From: Labyrinthula sp. Ha
Lineage: Eukaryota > Sar > Bigyra > Labyrinthulida > Labyrinthulaceae
Reading direction: 5' to 3'
NCBI GenBank assembly: GCA_015227615.1
Contig: JAALGZ010000007.1
Coordinates: 1,612,001 to 1,676,000 of the forward strand
DNA: 64,000 bases
Of this stretch, positions 24,770-38,200 are shown one piece after another (position 1 is the stretch's first letter; every line of letters starts with the position of its first letter). The notes beneath the pieces are model-generated. The model was not told where the DNA came from. It saw only the letters and a list, made by a program, of their open reading frames with translations, and did not search any database. Both the position numbers and the translations under genes were made by a program.

Positions 24770-24874
24770 CTATTGTGGGGTTCCTGGAAATCTCAGCAAA
24801 AGTTGTTATACAAAGGGTACCAAAGCGGATAGAGGTTTCAAGTTCTCAAATAGTACCCTATTTATGTCAGCCCG

Positions 24875-25165
24875 TTAATTGTTCAATTCTTCACCAACCA
24901 GGGAGTTACATGAAGAACCTAGGAAGGCCAACACATGTCTAAGACATTGTATATGTGTTGCATGCAATCGCCTGGCCACTCGTGCTAGAGATTTAGAAAA
25001 GTTGGTAATCAATACTTTTACATCTGAAAGCTGTAGATCTTGACAACCTATTATAACATCTGGGGTGTTTTCTGTCTCCATGAATGTGTACCCAAAAAAT
25101 ATTGTGCTCGTGAAGAAAATGACCCGCCTGATAACATGACGAATAATTTGTAATCCGAAATATCG
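24875..25165 (-). CDS. Possible internal exon of the same unrecognised gene
   Basis: An open stretch of about 97 codons preceded by an AG (GATAG) and containing VIIGCQDLQLSDVKVLITNF and SLARVARRLHATHIQCLRHV. The rhythm K-x4-R-x-A-x-H-x2-C-L-R-H-V-L loosely resembles the helical insert of XPD/CHL1-type helicases, but no helicase motif is present nearby, so I do not assign it. No donor downstream joins it in frame to 24769 with a convincing intron, which leaves its membership open. Confidence 0.3.
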   Translation of the reverse strand, partial: RYFGLQIIRHVIRRVIFFTSTIFFGYTFMETENTPDVIIGCQDLQLSDVKVLITNFSKSLARVARRLHATHIQCLRHVLAFLGSSCNSLVGEELNN

Positions 25166-25629
25166 TGTGTACTATCTATCTATCTGGATATAATCCAAAT
25201 CCACAATTTCCATCTTTTTCTGAAGAATTCCTTGGGCCGTTACTCATTTCAATTGAGCTCGGTCAGTTCTAAGTTTGTTAAAGTAAATCTTAAATACATC
25301 ACCTCTTACCAAGCATCTTTCACTACATTGCATTAAGACTTCTATATTTTATCTTATATATCTTCTTTTCTATTTTCAGCTATTTTCATTTGCTTTTTAA
25401 ACAACTATTTTTCTAACAAAATCCAGGAAAATTCTTTAGAACGTACCAGCTCTGCGTGACTAACAGTAGTTTCCCCATTTCCAAGAGTTTAAATAAAATA
25501 TTTTTGGTATTTATTTAGCTCTGAAGTGTATTTCTATAGGTTAAGATCTGTCTTGTACTCGTATCCACTGCGATTAAGTTAAATTGCAACAAGAATATAG
25601 GTTTTTTTTCGCCAAATCAAACATAATGT

Positions 25630-25836
25630 TTACCTCAAAAGGACACTTTTTGCTACTTCGACATACAACTTTGTATCTTTGAAGCTTTCCGCTACCTGAA
25701 TTGGATTTCTGTGTGTCTCTGGCTTCGTAAAGTAGTATGAACTACATTTGACCACCTTAAATCGTCCTGCAGCAAACTTGCTCACAGTTTCTAGTATTTC
25801 CAGCTGAAACAAAACTTTGCAGGGTCCAACTTTCAT
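25630..25836 (-). CDS. Possible first exon of the same unrecognised gene
   Basis: Starts ATG AAA GTT GGA at 25836, after a purine-rich A-rich leader that looks like a 5' UTR, and ends with the donor-like AG|GTAAAC at 25629. It encodes 68 residues including KFAAGRFKVVKCSSYYFTKP and VAESFKDTKLYVEVAKSVLL. Base composition is less AT-rich than the flanks. No family recognised. The next exon could not be placed; a GC-richer patch at 25460-25500 on the same strand may be part of it. Confidence 0.35.
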   Translation of the reverse strand: MKVGPCKVLFQLEILETVSKFAAGRFKVVKCSSYYFTKPETHRNPIQVAESFKDTKLYVEVAKSVLLR

Positions 25837-28800
25837 CTAAGTCCTTTCTTCTTTTGTTGTTGTTTTCTTGTTTTTTAGTGTTTTGATTCCTTTCCTATTT
25901 GTTTTTGATATTTTGATGTTCCGAATTTCATTTCCTGTACTTTTGTGACAAACAATTTCCCGATTTGTGTGCTATAGATGACAGTACACATTACTTCACT
26001 AGCCTAATTCGCAAAATAATAATCACAAATATGAAACTCGGCAAAAAAAGTGGCACAAGAAAAAGGATGAAGTGTTAGGGGACCAAGTAGCGTCAACCAG
26101 GAGAAGAATAAATTTCTAAAAATTGAAAGCGGGTGTATCGTACCTTGATCAATAAGAATATGAATAGATTAAAATTTTATATAAGCTAATGCACGTATTG
26201 AATTCATAGTCTGCAATACATCCTGGAGGTAGCTAAACCTAAGAAAATGAACAATCAACACAAGAAAAAATAAAACGGGGCCCAGATGCAGAGTATTAGA
26301 GAAACGTCAATATTTAAAACATAGTTAATTGTGTCTAGTAACTTAATCATGGGGCTCATGCTCTTACTGTAACAGCATATGATCTAGTTTCTAGCTATGT
26401 AATCTGGACACTTATTTAGCTCCAGTCATTTTTTAATGCGTTGATTTACCAAAAAAAACTAATCATGTACGAATTCACAAAATACAAACTGAACGTTAGG
26501 TTGCAAGACTTAACGAGTGAAAATGATAACCTTTAGTGTTACCTCGATTTCCCTTTTTCTTAGAGAATTAACAGGTTCTGGCTCGATTGAAAAAATGAGC
26601 TGTAATATAGGTGTTTGACTCGACAGTAAAAAAGGTTTTAAGTGGGTTTGAATTATCTCTTAGTTGAGGCATCCGAGCCATTTAACGTGTTTTATGTGGC
26701 CTGGATTATACCTTTTACTTCAGTATGGGGAGCTTCGAGTTATACATAGGTTGCTGATGTTGTGATCTTATTTTTTGTTTCTTGAACTGTTCATGCTATC
26801 CACGTGTATCTTTTCTGAACAGGCATTTCTATTGATTACATTTATAGTGTTTATATGGTCATTCATTCTACTTGGAAAGTGAATATATGAGAGGGTATTT
26901 AGATATCATAGTGGAGATATTGCTCCCAGTTCCTTTGTGAGGATATGAGTTTGATAATGTGTAGTATATTATTGATTCTTGTTGTCAGTCTTGTAATTTT
27001 TCTTTGAGACCAGGTTTTTTTCTCAGGATTACGTTGATTACTGTTGCCAGTGATATCGGTATCTGCTATCGATTGCTGTGGTTTGATCCTAGTATTTCGG
27101 TGAAACTCTCTTATTGCTGATATTTGCTTCCCTTTGCTTTCTATACTATATGGTCTTCATTATTTCGGCTACCATTCAGGAAAAATGGAGGTCTTCAGGA
27201 ACGGATTCCTTCAAGTCATTTGTGGATCATGTGAATCTATCTATGTCCATGGGTAGCCCGTTGTTCTCCCTCCATTATGTTGAAAGGGGTTTGCTAGAGT
27301 GTCTAAGCCGAGAAAAGTGGACCTAGGTTTATGAAACGTAGGGGAGTGTTTTTAACACTCTGCAAAAGTCTGTTATTGTTGAAGAGCTCCAGGGACAAGC
27401 TAACCTCTTATAACTTTCTTCAATTCTGTCAATTATTGCATCATCTGTTGTTTTACCTGCATCAAAGTCCATTCTCTGGTATGAAGTAGCTAATGTATTC
27501 TCCGGCTATGTTTCAAATAAGTGGGTGGAATGATATTCTTGTATCTAAGTATAAAAGAATAAAATTTCACGTTGAACTGATACTATTTGTTCTCTAGTTG
27601 GGTTTGATGCTCTAGCACTCGAGTTACAGTTTTTGTACATCCACAGTCAAACCTTAAATAATACACAGGTTTTCGTTTTTAACAGAACTCTGTTTCAAGA
27701 ATGTGTTTATAATATGATCAATAAACATTTTTTGTACTAATATTTTTAGTATATGATTCATAACCCTAGCTGTGCTCTTATTTTCAGTGTTAGATACTAA
27801 TACAGTATCTTTCATGTAAGGAAGAAAGTGTATAAATTATACGACGTATTCTAAAATACCATGAAGTTGTCCATAGTAATCATTTACATTGTATTTTTTT
27901 CTTTATACTTAAGGAATCGTACAACGATATGTTGTTTTTAATTCTCCAAAATGTGCCACACATAGTAAAGAAAATATAATTAGAAACCAAAAATATCTTC
28001 TTGGAGCACATTTTGTTTATTGAAACTTTTCAGCTTCTTGTAGAGCTTACCATACCTTTCGTTAGTTGCTTTGAGACTGACATAGTTTTCCAGTGGTTAA
28101 ACATCAATTAAATGTTCTATCAGAGGACCTTTTAAAGGCCCGTAACTAGCAGTGAAAAAATTTTATATAAAAAATTTTAAGAAAGGATTTATTTTTTATT
28201 TGCTTGGTAGTTTTGAAGAGAGATTAAATTATATCGACCTTACGACTTCCAGTGCAAAACTCTGTCATATAATGTTTCACTTTATCATTGATTCTACTTG
28301 TAAGTTAGGAATAGAAGTTATTATTATTAGGATAACATTGAGTAGCTTCATTAATCTATTGTTTCTTATCGTCGTTTCCAGCTGTTAAACATGTGTATAT
28401 TTATATACTTTTGGTTGTATATGTAGGGTATCTCCAATACAAAATTAAATTCCATCAGATGTGTCCAATTTATCATTGTTGAAAATTATATTTATATACA
28501 ATAAAATAATTAAAATTTCTCAGCATTATTTGCATTCTTGTTCTGAAGTTGATTTTTACCAGGTGGTATATTGTGGTTTACTCTTCTAGTATGTATTTGG
28601 AGACAATTATAACAGAGTCTTCTTAGTTTGAAACCTAGGCCTTCAATATTTGGTCTTATCATTCAAGAATCTTTCAATGTGATATGAATACACCTTCTCT
28701 CTTCAAAGTATGTGGAGAGTTATATTTCAATGAGATTTAAAGCTTTCTGTAAGAGGTTTTTTGAAGTGTTTTAATTTTCTGGGTTGTGCTTATTGGTCTC

Positions 28801-31800
28801 TCCTCGTCATAACTCTCCATTTTCAGTACGATGCACATCTTTTCCTTCGTATTTTAGTAAAGACATATTTATTTCCTGGTATTTTTGAATAAATCTTTTA
28901 TATCTTGCCATCACCTATGATATTGGTCAGAAAGTTGTTTACTTGCTATATTACAACTTTGGGCTATCAGTTCGAATCGTTTATTTATCTTTGAATGGGT
29001 TGTGTCAAAGTTTAAATTTTCTTTACAATTTGACTATTGTTTTTGGTATATTTATCTATTTCTACTCTTATTAAAGACAAACTAAAGCAAGCCTTTCGCA
29101 TATATACATATACTCAACTGCTTTGGGTAATACTGGATATTATTTATTTCTTTTAATTGGCCTTAAAGGTAGCTTTTAAACATTTTTTCAAATAATCTTG
29201 AATTCTCTGTACTGTTTGCTAAGGTTCTGAAACTAATGTTTCCAAATAAACTCGTTTACATTTTTAGCTACAATTGTTAACAAAGTAACACGATCACTCT
29301 ACTTGCTTTAAACATATTCAATATTTCCATACTATCAATTAGTCTATGGAAAATAACTACATCGTTAGTTTGGACACCATATATCTATGGATGATTAATA
29401 TTCTTATTTGTTAAATTAGAGCTACACCATTTATTGCATATTTATCAGCTTTGAAATATTCTTCTGTATGTTTAGCTTAGCTGTTTTAAGAAACTATATG
29501 AATGTTTTTATATTGCCCATGGTACTATTTGAGAGCCTGCCTGCTTTTCTTTGTTTGGTAAGGTTAATTAATTTTCTCAGAATAAGATTCCAATATGTTA
29601 TTATTCTGTAACATTTTTCATGCCTTTATTTTGCTTTCTGGCTACAATTTTTTTCATAATTGAATTCTTTATATAGTAGTAACGATGCGAATATTAAACA
29701 TAATGGGAAATTTAAGAGAAATTTGAATTAATTCGAGAAATCTTATGTTAGCAAAGATTTTCTTAAGTGGTTTTAATATAATTTTTATAGCAATTCACTG
29801 GAATGAGCTTGACCTAAAGGTATACAACGGAAACTGACCTTAAATTCTTCACTCTTGTTTTAAGATACACAGCGGTTGTCTTATATTGATTATCAAGGTG
29901 CACTACGAGACCGTATTGTTTAATATAGACACAATGTAAATTCTAACTCATAGATTAAATGACAATGTCTTGTTATTTTCTAAAATTGGTTCATAATTTA
30001 GTTTACAGAAGACACAGATTTAAAATGAAGTTTTGCGATCAGTTTCTCTTTACATTTTTTCCTGCCAAAGGAAGTAGTACTACCTTTCCATTCACTATGA
30101 GAACAGCAATAGTAATTGGGTAAAATTCTTTAAAGTGGTAACTAAATGGGACCTAATCAGTTTGTACCAAAATAATGGTTGATAATATTTGAAAAACTGA
30201 GAATAAAACTTAGAAACAGTGCTAAAACTGTTGATATATGATAGAAAGAGTTGATACTTAACCTTATTCAATATCAATAATATATTCACTTCAATATATA
30301 TCATTTGGCCCTGGGCTATTTATTATATTACTTTCTTTTTTCCTTTTACCTTCTTCTTTTATTTCTATACCCAAACAGTTATGGGTTGCTAGAGTTCCAA
30401 TTATTAAACTATTCATGTGCTATTCCCCTGGCTGTAGTATTAACTCTATTTAACACAATTTTTCCTTTTCATTACTCAATATTAATTTTATTTTACTTTT
30501 TCTTTGATATTTCAAGGTGTCTAATTAATTGATCACTATAACTCTAATGCGTGATGCATAATCTTATTAATTGATAGAGGGGCGTGCTAATGACTTTGAA
30601 CTTCGTCCTCCTGACATTATCATCTGGTTGTTAGCCGCATCATTTGTGCTTAACATGGCTACTACTATGATTTCAAAAGTATGGCAAGTATAGGCTGTAG
30701 AATGACTGTACCAACTGACGTTAACCAAGGTTTTGAAGATTTTATGATTGAACAATATCCTGGCTATAACTTATTTTATACCAGGTTCATTGCTTTTCTA
30801 TAAATCTTGCTGTAACTACAGCATTATGAACCAAAGTAGGTTGGAATATTTTGATGAATTTTAGAATTGTGATTATAATCTAACACGGGGGACCAGACGT
30901 TGGAATATTATTTCATTAACGATAGGTGTAATAGCTATTGCAGATCCACTTCATACAATTGTGACATCATCTTTATGAAGCATTATTCGTTTTTTTTCAG
31001 TAAAATTTGCCATAGATGAAGACCAAACATAATTTGCTGTGCAAGTGAGTAAAGATACTAAGAGGCATAATCGCAAACAAAATGTAAGAAAACTTTATCA
31101 CTTGCTCCGCGAAATAGAAGAAAGTAGTAATGCAATGTTAAAATTTTTTGGGTGGAAAAACCTATTGAAAACCATAGACGTTTCTTCAAAAACATGTTTT
31201 GGTCCAAGCTTAAGTACATTTATTACCATCTTCTCATTCAGTGCTACTTGCTGTGTCAAGCTATATCTATTTATTAATGTAGATATCTATTACTCTGCAG
31301 CTGTTTAAGGATATCTACGAATACTATACATGGTATTAACTACACTCGTTATATGTCGAGAATTCATGATTAACTGTATTAAGTAGTTTATTTGTAGAAA
31401 GTATAGCAAATGTGTTCAAGTTGAGCAGGGATTTTTTTTAACTCTTATTTGGATTCGAGTGTATTTTGCTCAATTGAGGTGTCATTATATATACTTGAGT
31501 AATGATAATGGAAAACAAGCTAGCTCTTGACCGCTAGTACGTTTCATAATCAAAGTAATGAGCTCTACGTTTTTCCTTCACAATTCCTGAGGCTGCTTAA
31601 TATGGAAATGTGGCTCACATGCTATGACTTTTCTATTTACAAAATTCTGTTGCCTTAACTCCAAATCCCCACAGAGTTACAAAGCCTAAACATGTAAGAA
31701 TAGGAAAGGTGGCCATATGTGTTAGGCTGTCCGTTTAAGCACCCTTATTTTTTTTAAATGTTCTTAAGCGAGTAAGGATCTCACGACACAGTAGCTAGAT

Positions 31801-33089
31801 AGTTCCGCTTATGGAACTGCAGGACTTGAAGTTATAAACCTGTCATTTTGAAAATTACCGAGGCACCCTGTGAAAAAAAATATTCACTGAGAATAGAGAG
31901 TATCAGAACTAGTTTACTCAGGTAAACTTTTAATGTTTAACTAAAGCCAAATTTCTAAAAAAAATCTCGATATAATGCAACAAGTTTCTAAGAAATAACA
32001 AGAGATATACGGAGAGAAATTAGACTAAGTAGCTCTCACACTGGGATTCACAAGTATCCTTATATTTGTTCATGAAAAAATGCACCAAAAGGGATCTAAA
32101 TAATTTAAGGCTTACGCAACTCGCAAATGCGATAGAAATAAGCGAGGTTGCAGCGACATTGGTATACCCAGCGTTTTTATAGAATTACTTTGGTTTTAGA
32201 TCATTCTTATTATCAATCCTATTTTTAAAAGTAGTGCAAACTGCATTACCACGGCCATTAATTCGTATATGCTTTGGCTCAACTCTGGATAAAATTAGGT
32301 CGTTGCCATAACTATGCACTAACTACGGCATGGGGTATCTCTATGCAGGCCTTGTGAGGTCGATTTCATATAACGAATTACAAGGATACATCAACTCTCT
32401 TATTAATGAATGGAAAAAGTAAGAAGTGAGCAAGATGATCCCTGTTCGGGCCCCAGTATCGCAAGAAAAGTTAATTCAGCGAGAACTGGTGACAGTAAAT
32501 TATGTTGGAATAGATTTCCTATGAACCTGCAGTTCCTTATACCTCTCTTAAAGCTCTCGGTAAGTTTCATACTCAAAGTCCTTAATAAGTTCATGAGTCC
32601 TTAGTTAAAGCGTATGAGAACCTGGCATAAACTTAATTTGCTGCCTGAGAGATTCTTCAAAACTCAGAGAATCCTCAAAAGTGTGCACACTACACGTTGA
32701 ATTCTAAGTGGTCATACATAGTTGAATTGTGATGGGGTAAAATTGGATTTAGTTGTTGTGCGTGTGATGTTACAAACGTTATTAATAATTTTCAGACTTT
32801 TGGCATATAAATAGTATTTAAGTATTTGCTTGTAACTTAACGTCAAAATTTAAAAGACTTATCTGAAAAATTTTGAACAGGACTAGTTAAACTTCATTTA
32901 TTGTTGATTCTAACTTTGTGGATCGAATAATGCCGTGCATTTACGGTTTCTTATCGTATCGTGAATTACGATAGTTAACGGTAACCATGAGAAGAAACCC
33001 TACATGTATCACTTATAAGCTACCGATTCTTACTATAAAATTGGAACTTGCGCTTTGCCATGAAAGTACAGCATAGCCCTGGATAGAAA
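25837..33089. other. Gene-poor AT-rich intergenic DNA
   Basis: Over 7 kb, strongly AT-rich and T-rich on the plus strand around 28000-30600. Open frames of up to 89 codons (for example 31039-31308) have AT-driven composition and no family resemblance. No repeats, RNA genes or splice-consistent exon series identified. Confidence 0.45.
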
Positions 33090-33581
33090 GTGTTCTTTGA
33101 GAGCCGGGAAATCGGCCAACTCAGGATGATGTGTATTTTCTACTATAGACCGCTGCCCGACAAGTCTTATTTCTTTAACTCCAAAAATTCCAACAAAATA
33201 AAGAGTATAGAAGACTTAACGTGTGTTTCTGTTTCAGTGGAAGCGCCAAAGAAAAGAAGATTTTGTTGTCCGATGGATGATCATTCCCTTATGCTGAATG
33301 AAGAACGAGGTGTGTAAGGCTCCTTAGAACGACCTTTCTTGTTACAGGTTGTTCATCTCGGAGGCACGAGTGAAAGTAGCAGAACAGAGGAACAACTATC
33401 GTTCTTGCATTTCTTAGAAAAATTTCACCAGCTTTTACCATGGATATCATTCTTCTTATCTCAGAGTTCGGGAGAAAGAACATTAGCCATAGGGCAAGGT
33501 CCCCGTAAAAACTGTCCTTTGGGCATAAGATTTAGTAGCCACCATCTCCTTCTAGCTAAACTCTATTTGCCGGCCACCTAG
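33090..33581 (+). CDS. Possible spliced small gene, unrecognised
   Basis: Two open segments join in frame across a 36-nt GT...AG interval (33312..33347) to give about 151 codons, in a patch visibly richer in G and C than its surroundings. The peptide includes EAPKKRRFCCPMDDHSLMLN and QLSFLHFLEKFHQLLPWISF. The first codon of the open stretch is not ATG; ATG codons occur about ten residues in. An acceptor-like T-rich tract ending CAG at about 33238 could mean the real exon starts there. No family recognised, and it may be chance. Confidence 0.25.
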
Positions 33582-34174
33582 CCCCATGAAGAAAACTGTT
33601 TTTAAGAAAAGAATAATTTAGAGCTTAGGCTTTAACATTTTTATGAATGAACTAAATTGGCAATACTTGCAGAGATATTTGGCCTAAGGTCATAAAATGT
33701 TTTGCAAGGCGTACTAAACCTTTGTCGAGGTAAAATAACACAATTTTGCGATCGATTAGTTTTTATACGTAGCCAAAGAATAAAGTCATAGCCATTTTAG
33801 GAGAAAGTCATAGCCTTAATGCAGCTTCGGGAGAACAAAAACTCCTTCACTTCGAAGTCTTCAGATATTAAGAACTCACCAAGTACTATTCACGTAAGAA
33901 AATAACACGAAAAGGGCAAAATGAAAGAGTATAGAAAAGAAAACAATATCTCATACGAGATACTTCTTCAGTCAAAGTTTGGTGTCATTTTGGTGTTCCT
34001 TTTTTTGCTGTGATAAGAATAGCGTTTTTAGCTGAATACAGGTTGGAATAAGTAGTTGGAAACAATCGGTATACTAAGAAATCATGCTGAAATAAAGGCC
34101 CAAAAAAAGCATTTTCACCTTAATTTCACATTAAAAAAAAATTCATAGTAAAAAGATTCATACCTGAAGAACAA
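33582..34174. other. Intergenic DNA and 5' region of the membrane-protein gene
   Basis: About 590 bases without a gene. A-rich on the plus strand shortly before 34175, consistent with a promoter and 5' UTR; no specific element recognised. Confidence 0.4.
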
Positions 34175-35200
34175 ATGTCTCATATTGCAAACGATTCCAA
34201 CCAAAGTTTAGTATCAAGTGGCATCTTTTCTAGAAAGCGACAGCAAAATAGGAATAGAGTACCTGGTACTACACCTGGTTATTCACCTTCCCCGGGAGAA
34301 TCCCTGCACGCCTTTCCTCCATCTGCAGAAACAGTCATTTCGGATAAACCACGACCATATGCAAACCACTTTAGAGAAAATAAACGACCTCCTTTGAATT
34401 CTCCAGAGCAAATGCTGAAAGAATATAGAACGACAACTGCTGCTAGAGATTATTCTAGACTTGGGCTTCCTATGCCTCAACCACCCCCACCACCTAGAAG
34501 TTATGGAGACAATAATACAGAGCTAACTGGTGTTGATAGTTTATATTCTAAACCTACACTTTCAAGATCACAAGTAAATACACAAAAAAAAGGACTGTAT
34601 GATTTTGCTGAGCCGCCTCGAGAAAAGAAGTTGAAAAAGTTGGCAAGAAGTAATAGAAGAATACGAATAGTAACTATTATTATTGTACTTGCTTGTTTAA
34701 TGCTTCTTTCTGTTGTTGGAGTTGCTGTCTTATCAACTGTGCAGCAATCCAGTGAGGAAACGGAAGAAGAGGGAGAAGAGCAAGTTTTAACAGAGGAACC
34801 CACCAGTGAACCTACCGAATCATCTGCTCCAACATCTGAGCCAACTATAGCCATTTCTCCTACAGATGAACCTACCCCTTTAGTTACAAATGAGCCAACA
34901 CTTTCTCCTACTTTTTCACCTACGCTTTCTGAAGCAGCTCTTAATGAAATCTGTGCCCAGGTTAATTCATCGGATCGAGACAATGCATTTTGCGCTAGTG
35001 AAACTACTTTTGTTCGCTGTGTCTCCAAAGCTATTGACCCGGATGATAATGGAGATTTGATACGCAGTTGTGAAAATAGAGGTACTGGTTTATGTTTGTG
35101 CCCAAGATTTCAAGTTGTAGAAGATTCATTTCCTTGTGATGGAGATGACAGCAATGACAGCGTTAATTGTGATGTTTTGCCGACTCTTGATTCTCTTTAA
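34175..35200 (+). CDS. Single-pass membrane protein with Pro-Thr stalk and Cys-rich ectodomain
   Basis: Intronless frame of 341 residues. Residues 1-162 are polar and Ser/Pro-rich with a proline run (PQPPPPP, about 101-107) of the SH3/WW/EVH1-ligand type, ending in a dense basic patch (KKLKKLARSNRRIR). One hydrophobic segment spans about 163-188. An acidic stretch and then a stalk of E-P-T, S-E-P-T and S-P-T repeats (about 207-250) follow, and then a small domain with eight cysteines (260, 273, 282, 299, 307, 309, 321, 332) and the Asp-rich DPDDNGD and CDGDDSND. There is no cleavable signal peptide, and the basic patch before the segment suggests a cytosolic N terminus (type II). The Pro-Thr stalk is the O-glycosylated type common on protist surfaces, notably in stramenopiles. 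A surface adhesin or receptor is plausible; function not known. Confidence 0.8.
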   Translation: MSHIANDSNQSLVSSGIFSRKRQQNRNRVPGTTPGYSPSPGESLHAFPPSAETVISDKPRPYANHFRENKRPPLNSPEQMLKEYRTTTAARDYSRLGLPMPQPPPPPRSYGDNNTELTGVDSLYSKPTLSRSQVNTQKKGLYDFAEPPREKKLKKLARSNRRIRIVTIIIVLACLMLLSVVGVAVLSTVQQSSEETEEEGEEQVLTEEPTSEPTESSAPTSEPTIAISPTDEPTPLVTNEPTLSPTFSPTLSEAALNEICAQVNSSDRDNAFCASETTFVRCVSKAIDPDDNGDLIRSCENRGTGLCLCPRFQVVEDSFPCDGDDSNDSVNCDVLPTLDSL

Positions 35201-38200
35201 GAAAAAAATGCTTTTCGTGAATTTTTGGTGTAAGAATTACGTATGACAAAAAGTTGATTGGGCACTAGTTCAACACATTGGAATTTAGAAGGGTTACTTG
35301 ATTTTCAAGTATTAAGGTTAGTATTTAAAGTACTGTCTTTAGACCTATCGTATCTAAGTTTAGTTGAATAATTAAGATAGATTGGTTGCTTCTTATTTCT
35401 CCGAATTTTCAAAAAAGGTATGGAAATTTTGAAATATCTGATAAATTTAAGGCATTACCTTATGAATCGAATAGTATAGTAGAAACTTCCAACGATTTTG
35501 TGGATCAAGCTACAAGTAAGCTTGTTTCCACAAAAATCAAAACTTTATCCATTGTGCTCGTTATATGCACTTAGAAGTAATACCTGGTAGGTTTTCTGGG
35601 TTCTAAATCTAATATGTTCCGATGTTTGATGTTTAATTCAAACAACTTCACTATGAAGTTGACAGTCATCTATGGGAACAAAAGTGAGAAGTATTGAGCC
35701 AAAAATGAGAATGGTAAGTCTCAGAACTAAGGGACTATTTTATATATCAGCCCCAAATAGAAGTAACAGAAATATCATGATACAAGAGTAAAGGAGGGCT
35801 GACTGGAAACAGTTCTAAGAAAGGAAGGAATATTTTTAGTATAGAAGGTAAGAAGGAGAGAGCAAGGAGTCAACTGAATTTTCCATAAAATAAAAATAAA
35901 CTGATTTAATAGTAGAAAAGTATTTTACGAAGTGCAGAACAACAAAAACAGCAGTTGGAATTTAAAATTGCAACTTAGGAGCAGGAGCAAACTATCTATT
36001 CGGCTAACCTCCTCTACTACATTACTTTTCGAGGCTATTAGTAGGTACTGCTCTACTGGTGATGTTTATAGTGCATAGATAAGATGAAAAAATTTCTTGA
36101 ACATCAATTGATATTTAAAGAAGATTACCTTTGTTTTTTCAAATTGGATTTGATGCGCTGCTACTTTGGTAGATGACCAGCAGGGTTATTATGGAAACTC
36201 GCCCATGTCGAAGTGGTTGCCAATGATTAAATCGTTTCTACAACAAAGGCGTAGATGTGAATTTTCTGAACGTAACCTTAATTGCCAGGAATTACTATCT
36301 AATAAACCTTTTCTACAGAGGAAACACATCTAGAATGCAACTACAAACCAAATTATGTCAAGTTTGTTATTTAAAACTTCCACCACCGGAACAATATTTC
36401 TTACTTATATATATATGTCTCTAACGCAATCCGGTGTTTATGGGATATGTTTTTCAATTGCAAGAGTCCTGTATAAACAGCTTCTTCACCTACTCACCTG
36501 CTTTAGTTTAAAAAAGTTGATGCGAATGAAAAGATCTTTCATTTCTTCTAGACTTGGAGGCATTGCAAGTTTTGAAAAAAAGTTTTTTAAAGGCTCACAC
36601 AGAGCATAAGAGAAATAGTATTAATCTTTTGAGTAAGAGATGCGTGGGAAAGATCAGCTATCGACCGTATTTTCCTAAGATTTAAACTTTCATACATTTG
36701 ATACCCCCTGTAGGAAGTGATGGCAGATGATATTATCCTAAATGTTGAAAGATTTCCCTTTGTTTTTCTTGACGTGTTTAACTCTTGAAGTTCTTGTTTA
36801 AGGTCTAAGTAACGAAAGTAAACTGAAGATACAAAACCTTAGTTTCCTGATATTTGTTCAAAAGCTACTAAAAAGACTTGTTAATCTCAAAATATCTAGT
36901 TTCATGTAGTTGAACTTTCACAGACACACCCCTCAACCTATGAATTTTCAAACACATCCACGGAATAAAGCCTTCATCTTTATTATCATCAGTGAGAGTA
37001 TATAGACTAGAAAAGCTTTTCGGAAACATAAATGCTATACCTATAAATGCTGAAAGAAAATCCAGGTTCTAGTACAAGAGCTTTAAGTAAATTTTAGTTG
37101 CACCAATACAAAAGCTCAGTTTTCTTATTACCTATACTCCGCTCCCGACAGTATTGAAGATAACAGAAACCTATGAATAAACTTGAAAATTACTTAGCCT
37201 TTCCTCTAATAGAGTTTCAACTTCTAGTAATTTAAGTATATCAATCCCAGGAAATGCTCCATCAAGTATAGATTTGATAAGATTGACTAAGTACTTTACT
37301 TTGACCAGCGCGTTTAGATTCAATATTTTCAGGGTGGTGACCTAAGTATAGAACAGCAATCCATGAAAGTTTTATAAAGAACCAAAAAAATTACCTCCAG
37401 AAAATAATTGTTATTATTGGAGTCTCCGATATATAGGTCGAAAATTCTTAAGACTAGAATAACCCTAAGCTCAATAAGATTCAAGTACGTGACCTTAAGA
37501 TTAATGTATAGTTTCTTATTACACACTTATAATTGTATCATATGGGCTATACGAGAAGCTATTAGAACACTTATTTTGGCTTATGACTATTGCACTCCAA
37601 AATACCTATGCAGTTTCAAATATGATATATGGTAATTAAGCTTAGAGGACATAAGAGGTGGTTTAATAAGAAATTAAATTGATGGGTTTCAATGTAGTGT
37701 ATTAGAATTATATCGCTTGTGAGAGACTGGCTCCCTATTGAAATCGTTAGGTAGAAGCTAGAAATTAAAGACTGAATTGGGAATTTATATATGAAAAAGT
37801 GGAAGGAATATACTTTCCATCTATAAAACAACTCTAATTTTACGAAAGTATAACCATGGAAGCATAATCAATGAGAAATTACTATGTCATGGTAGTATAT
37901 TTTTAGCCAAACATCTTGCAGAATAGATCACAAATTATGTTATTATTAAGTCTTATTTCTGGTCTTCAACCAATGTATTCAAAGGATAAACACCTCGATA
38001 GCCTCAGATCCATATATGAACTTAGTACCGAGTGTTGGGTCGAAAGCGTCCTTCAAATAAGATTCTAATCTAAAAACCTTATGACCTTTGGTAAGTACAA
38101 ATACAAACTATGTCTCGCCAAGAATTGTATCTAGGGAGATAACTATACAATATACCTACGTAGACTTGCAGCACACTCTAAGTATGTGTTTGGCCACCTT

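Noticed and set aside
24875-25081. Possible CHL1/DDX11-type helicase fragment
   Set aside because: A loose helical rhythm resembles the helicase insert, but no Walker, DEAH or other helicase motif is present nearby, so the name is not justified.
31039-31308. 89-codon plus-strand frame, charged at its start and hydrophobic at its end
   Set aside because: No homologue recognised and no supporting exons; the shift from Lys-rich to Phe/Ile-rich follows local base composition.
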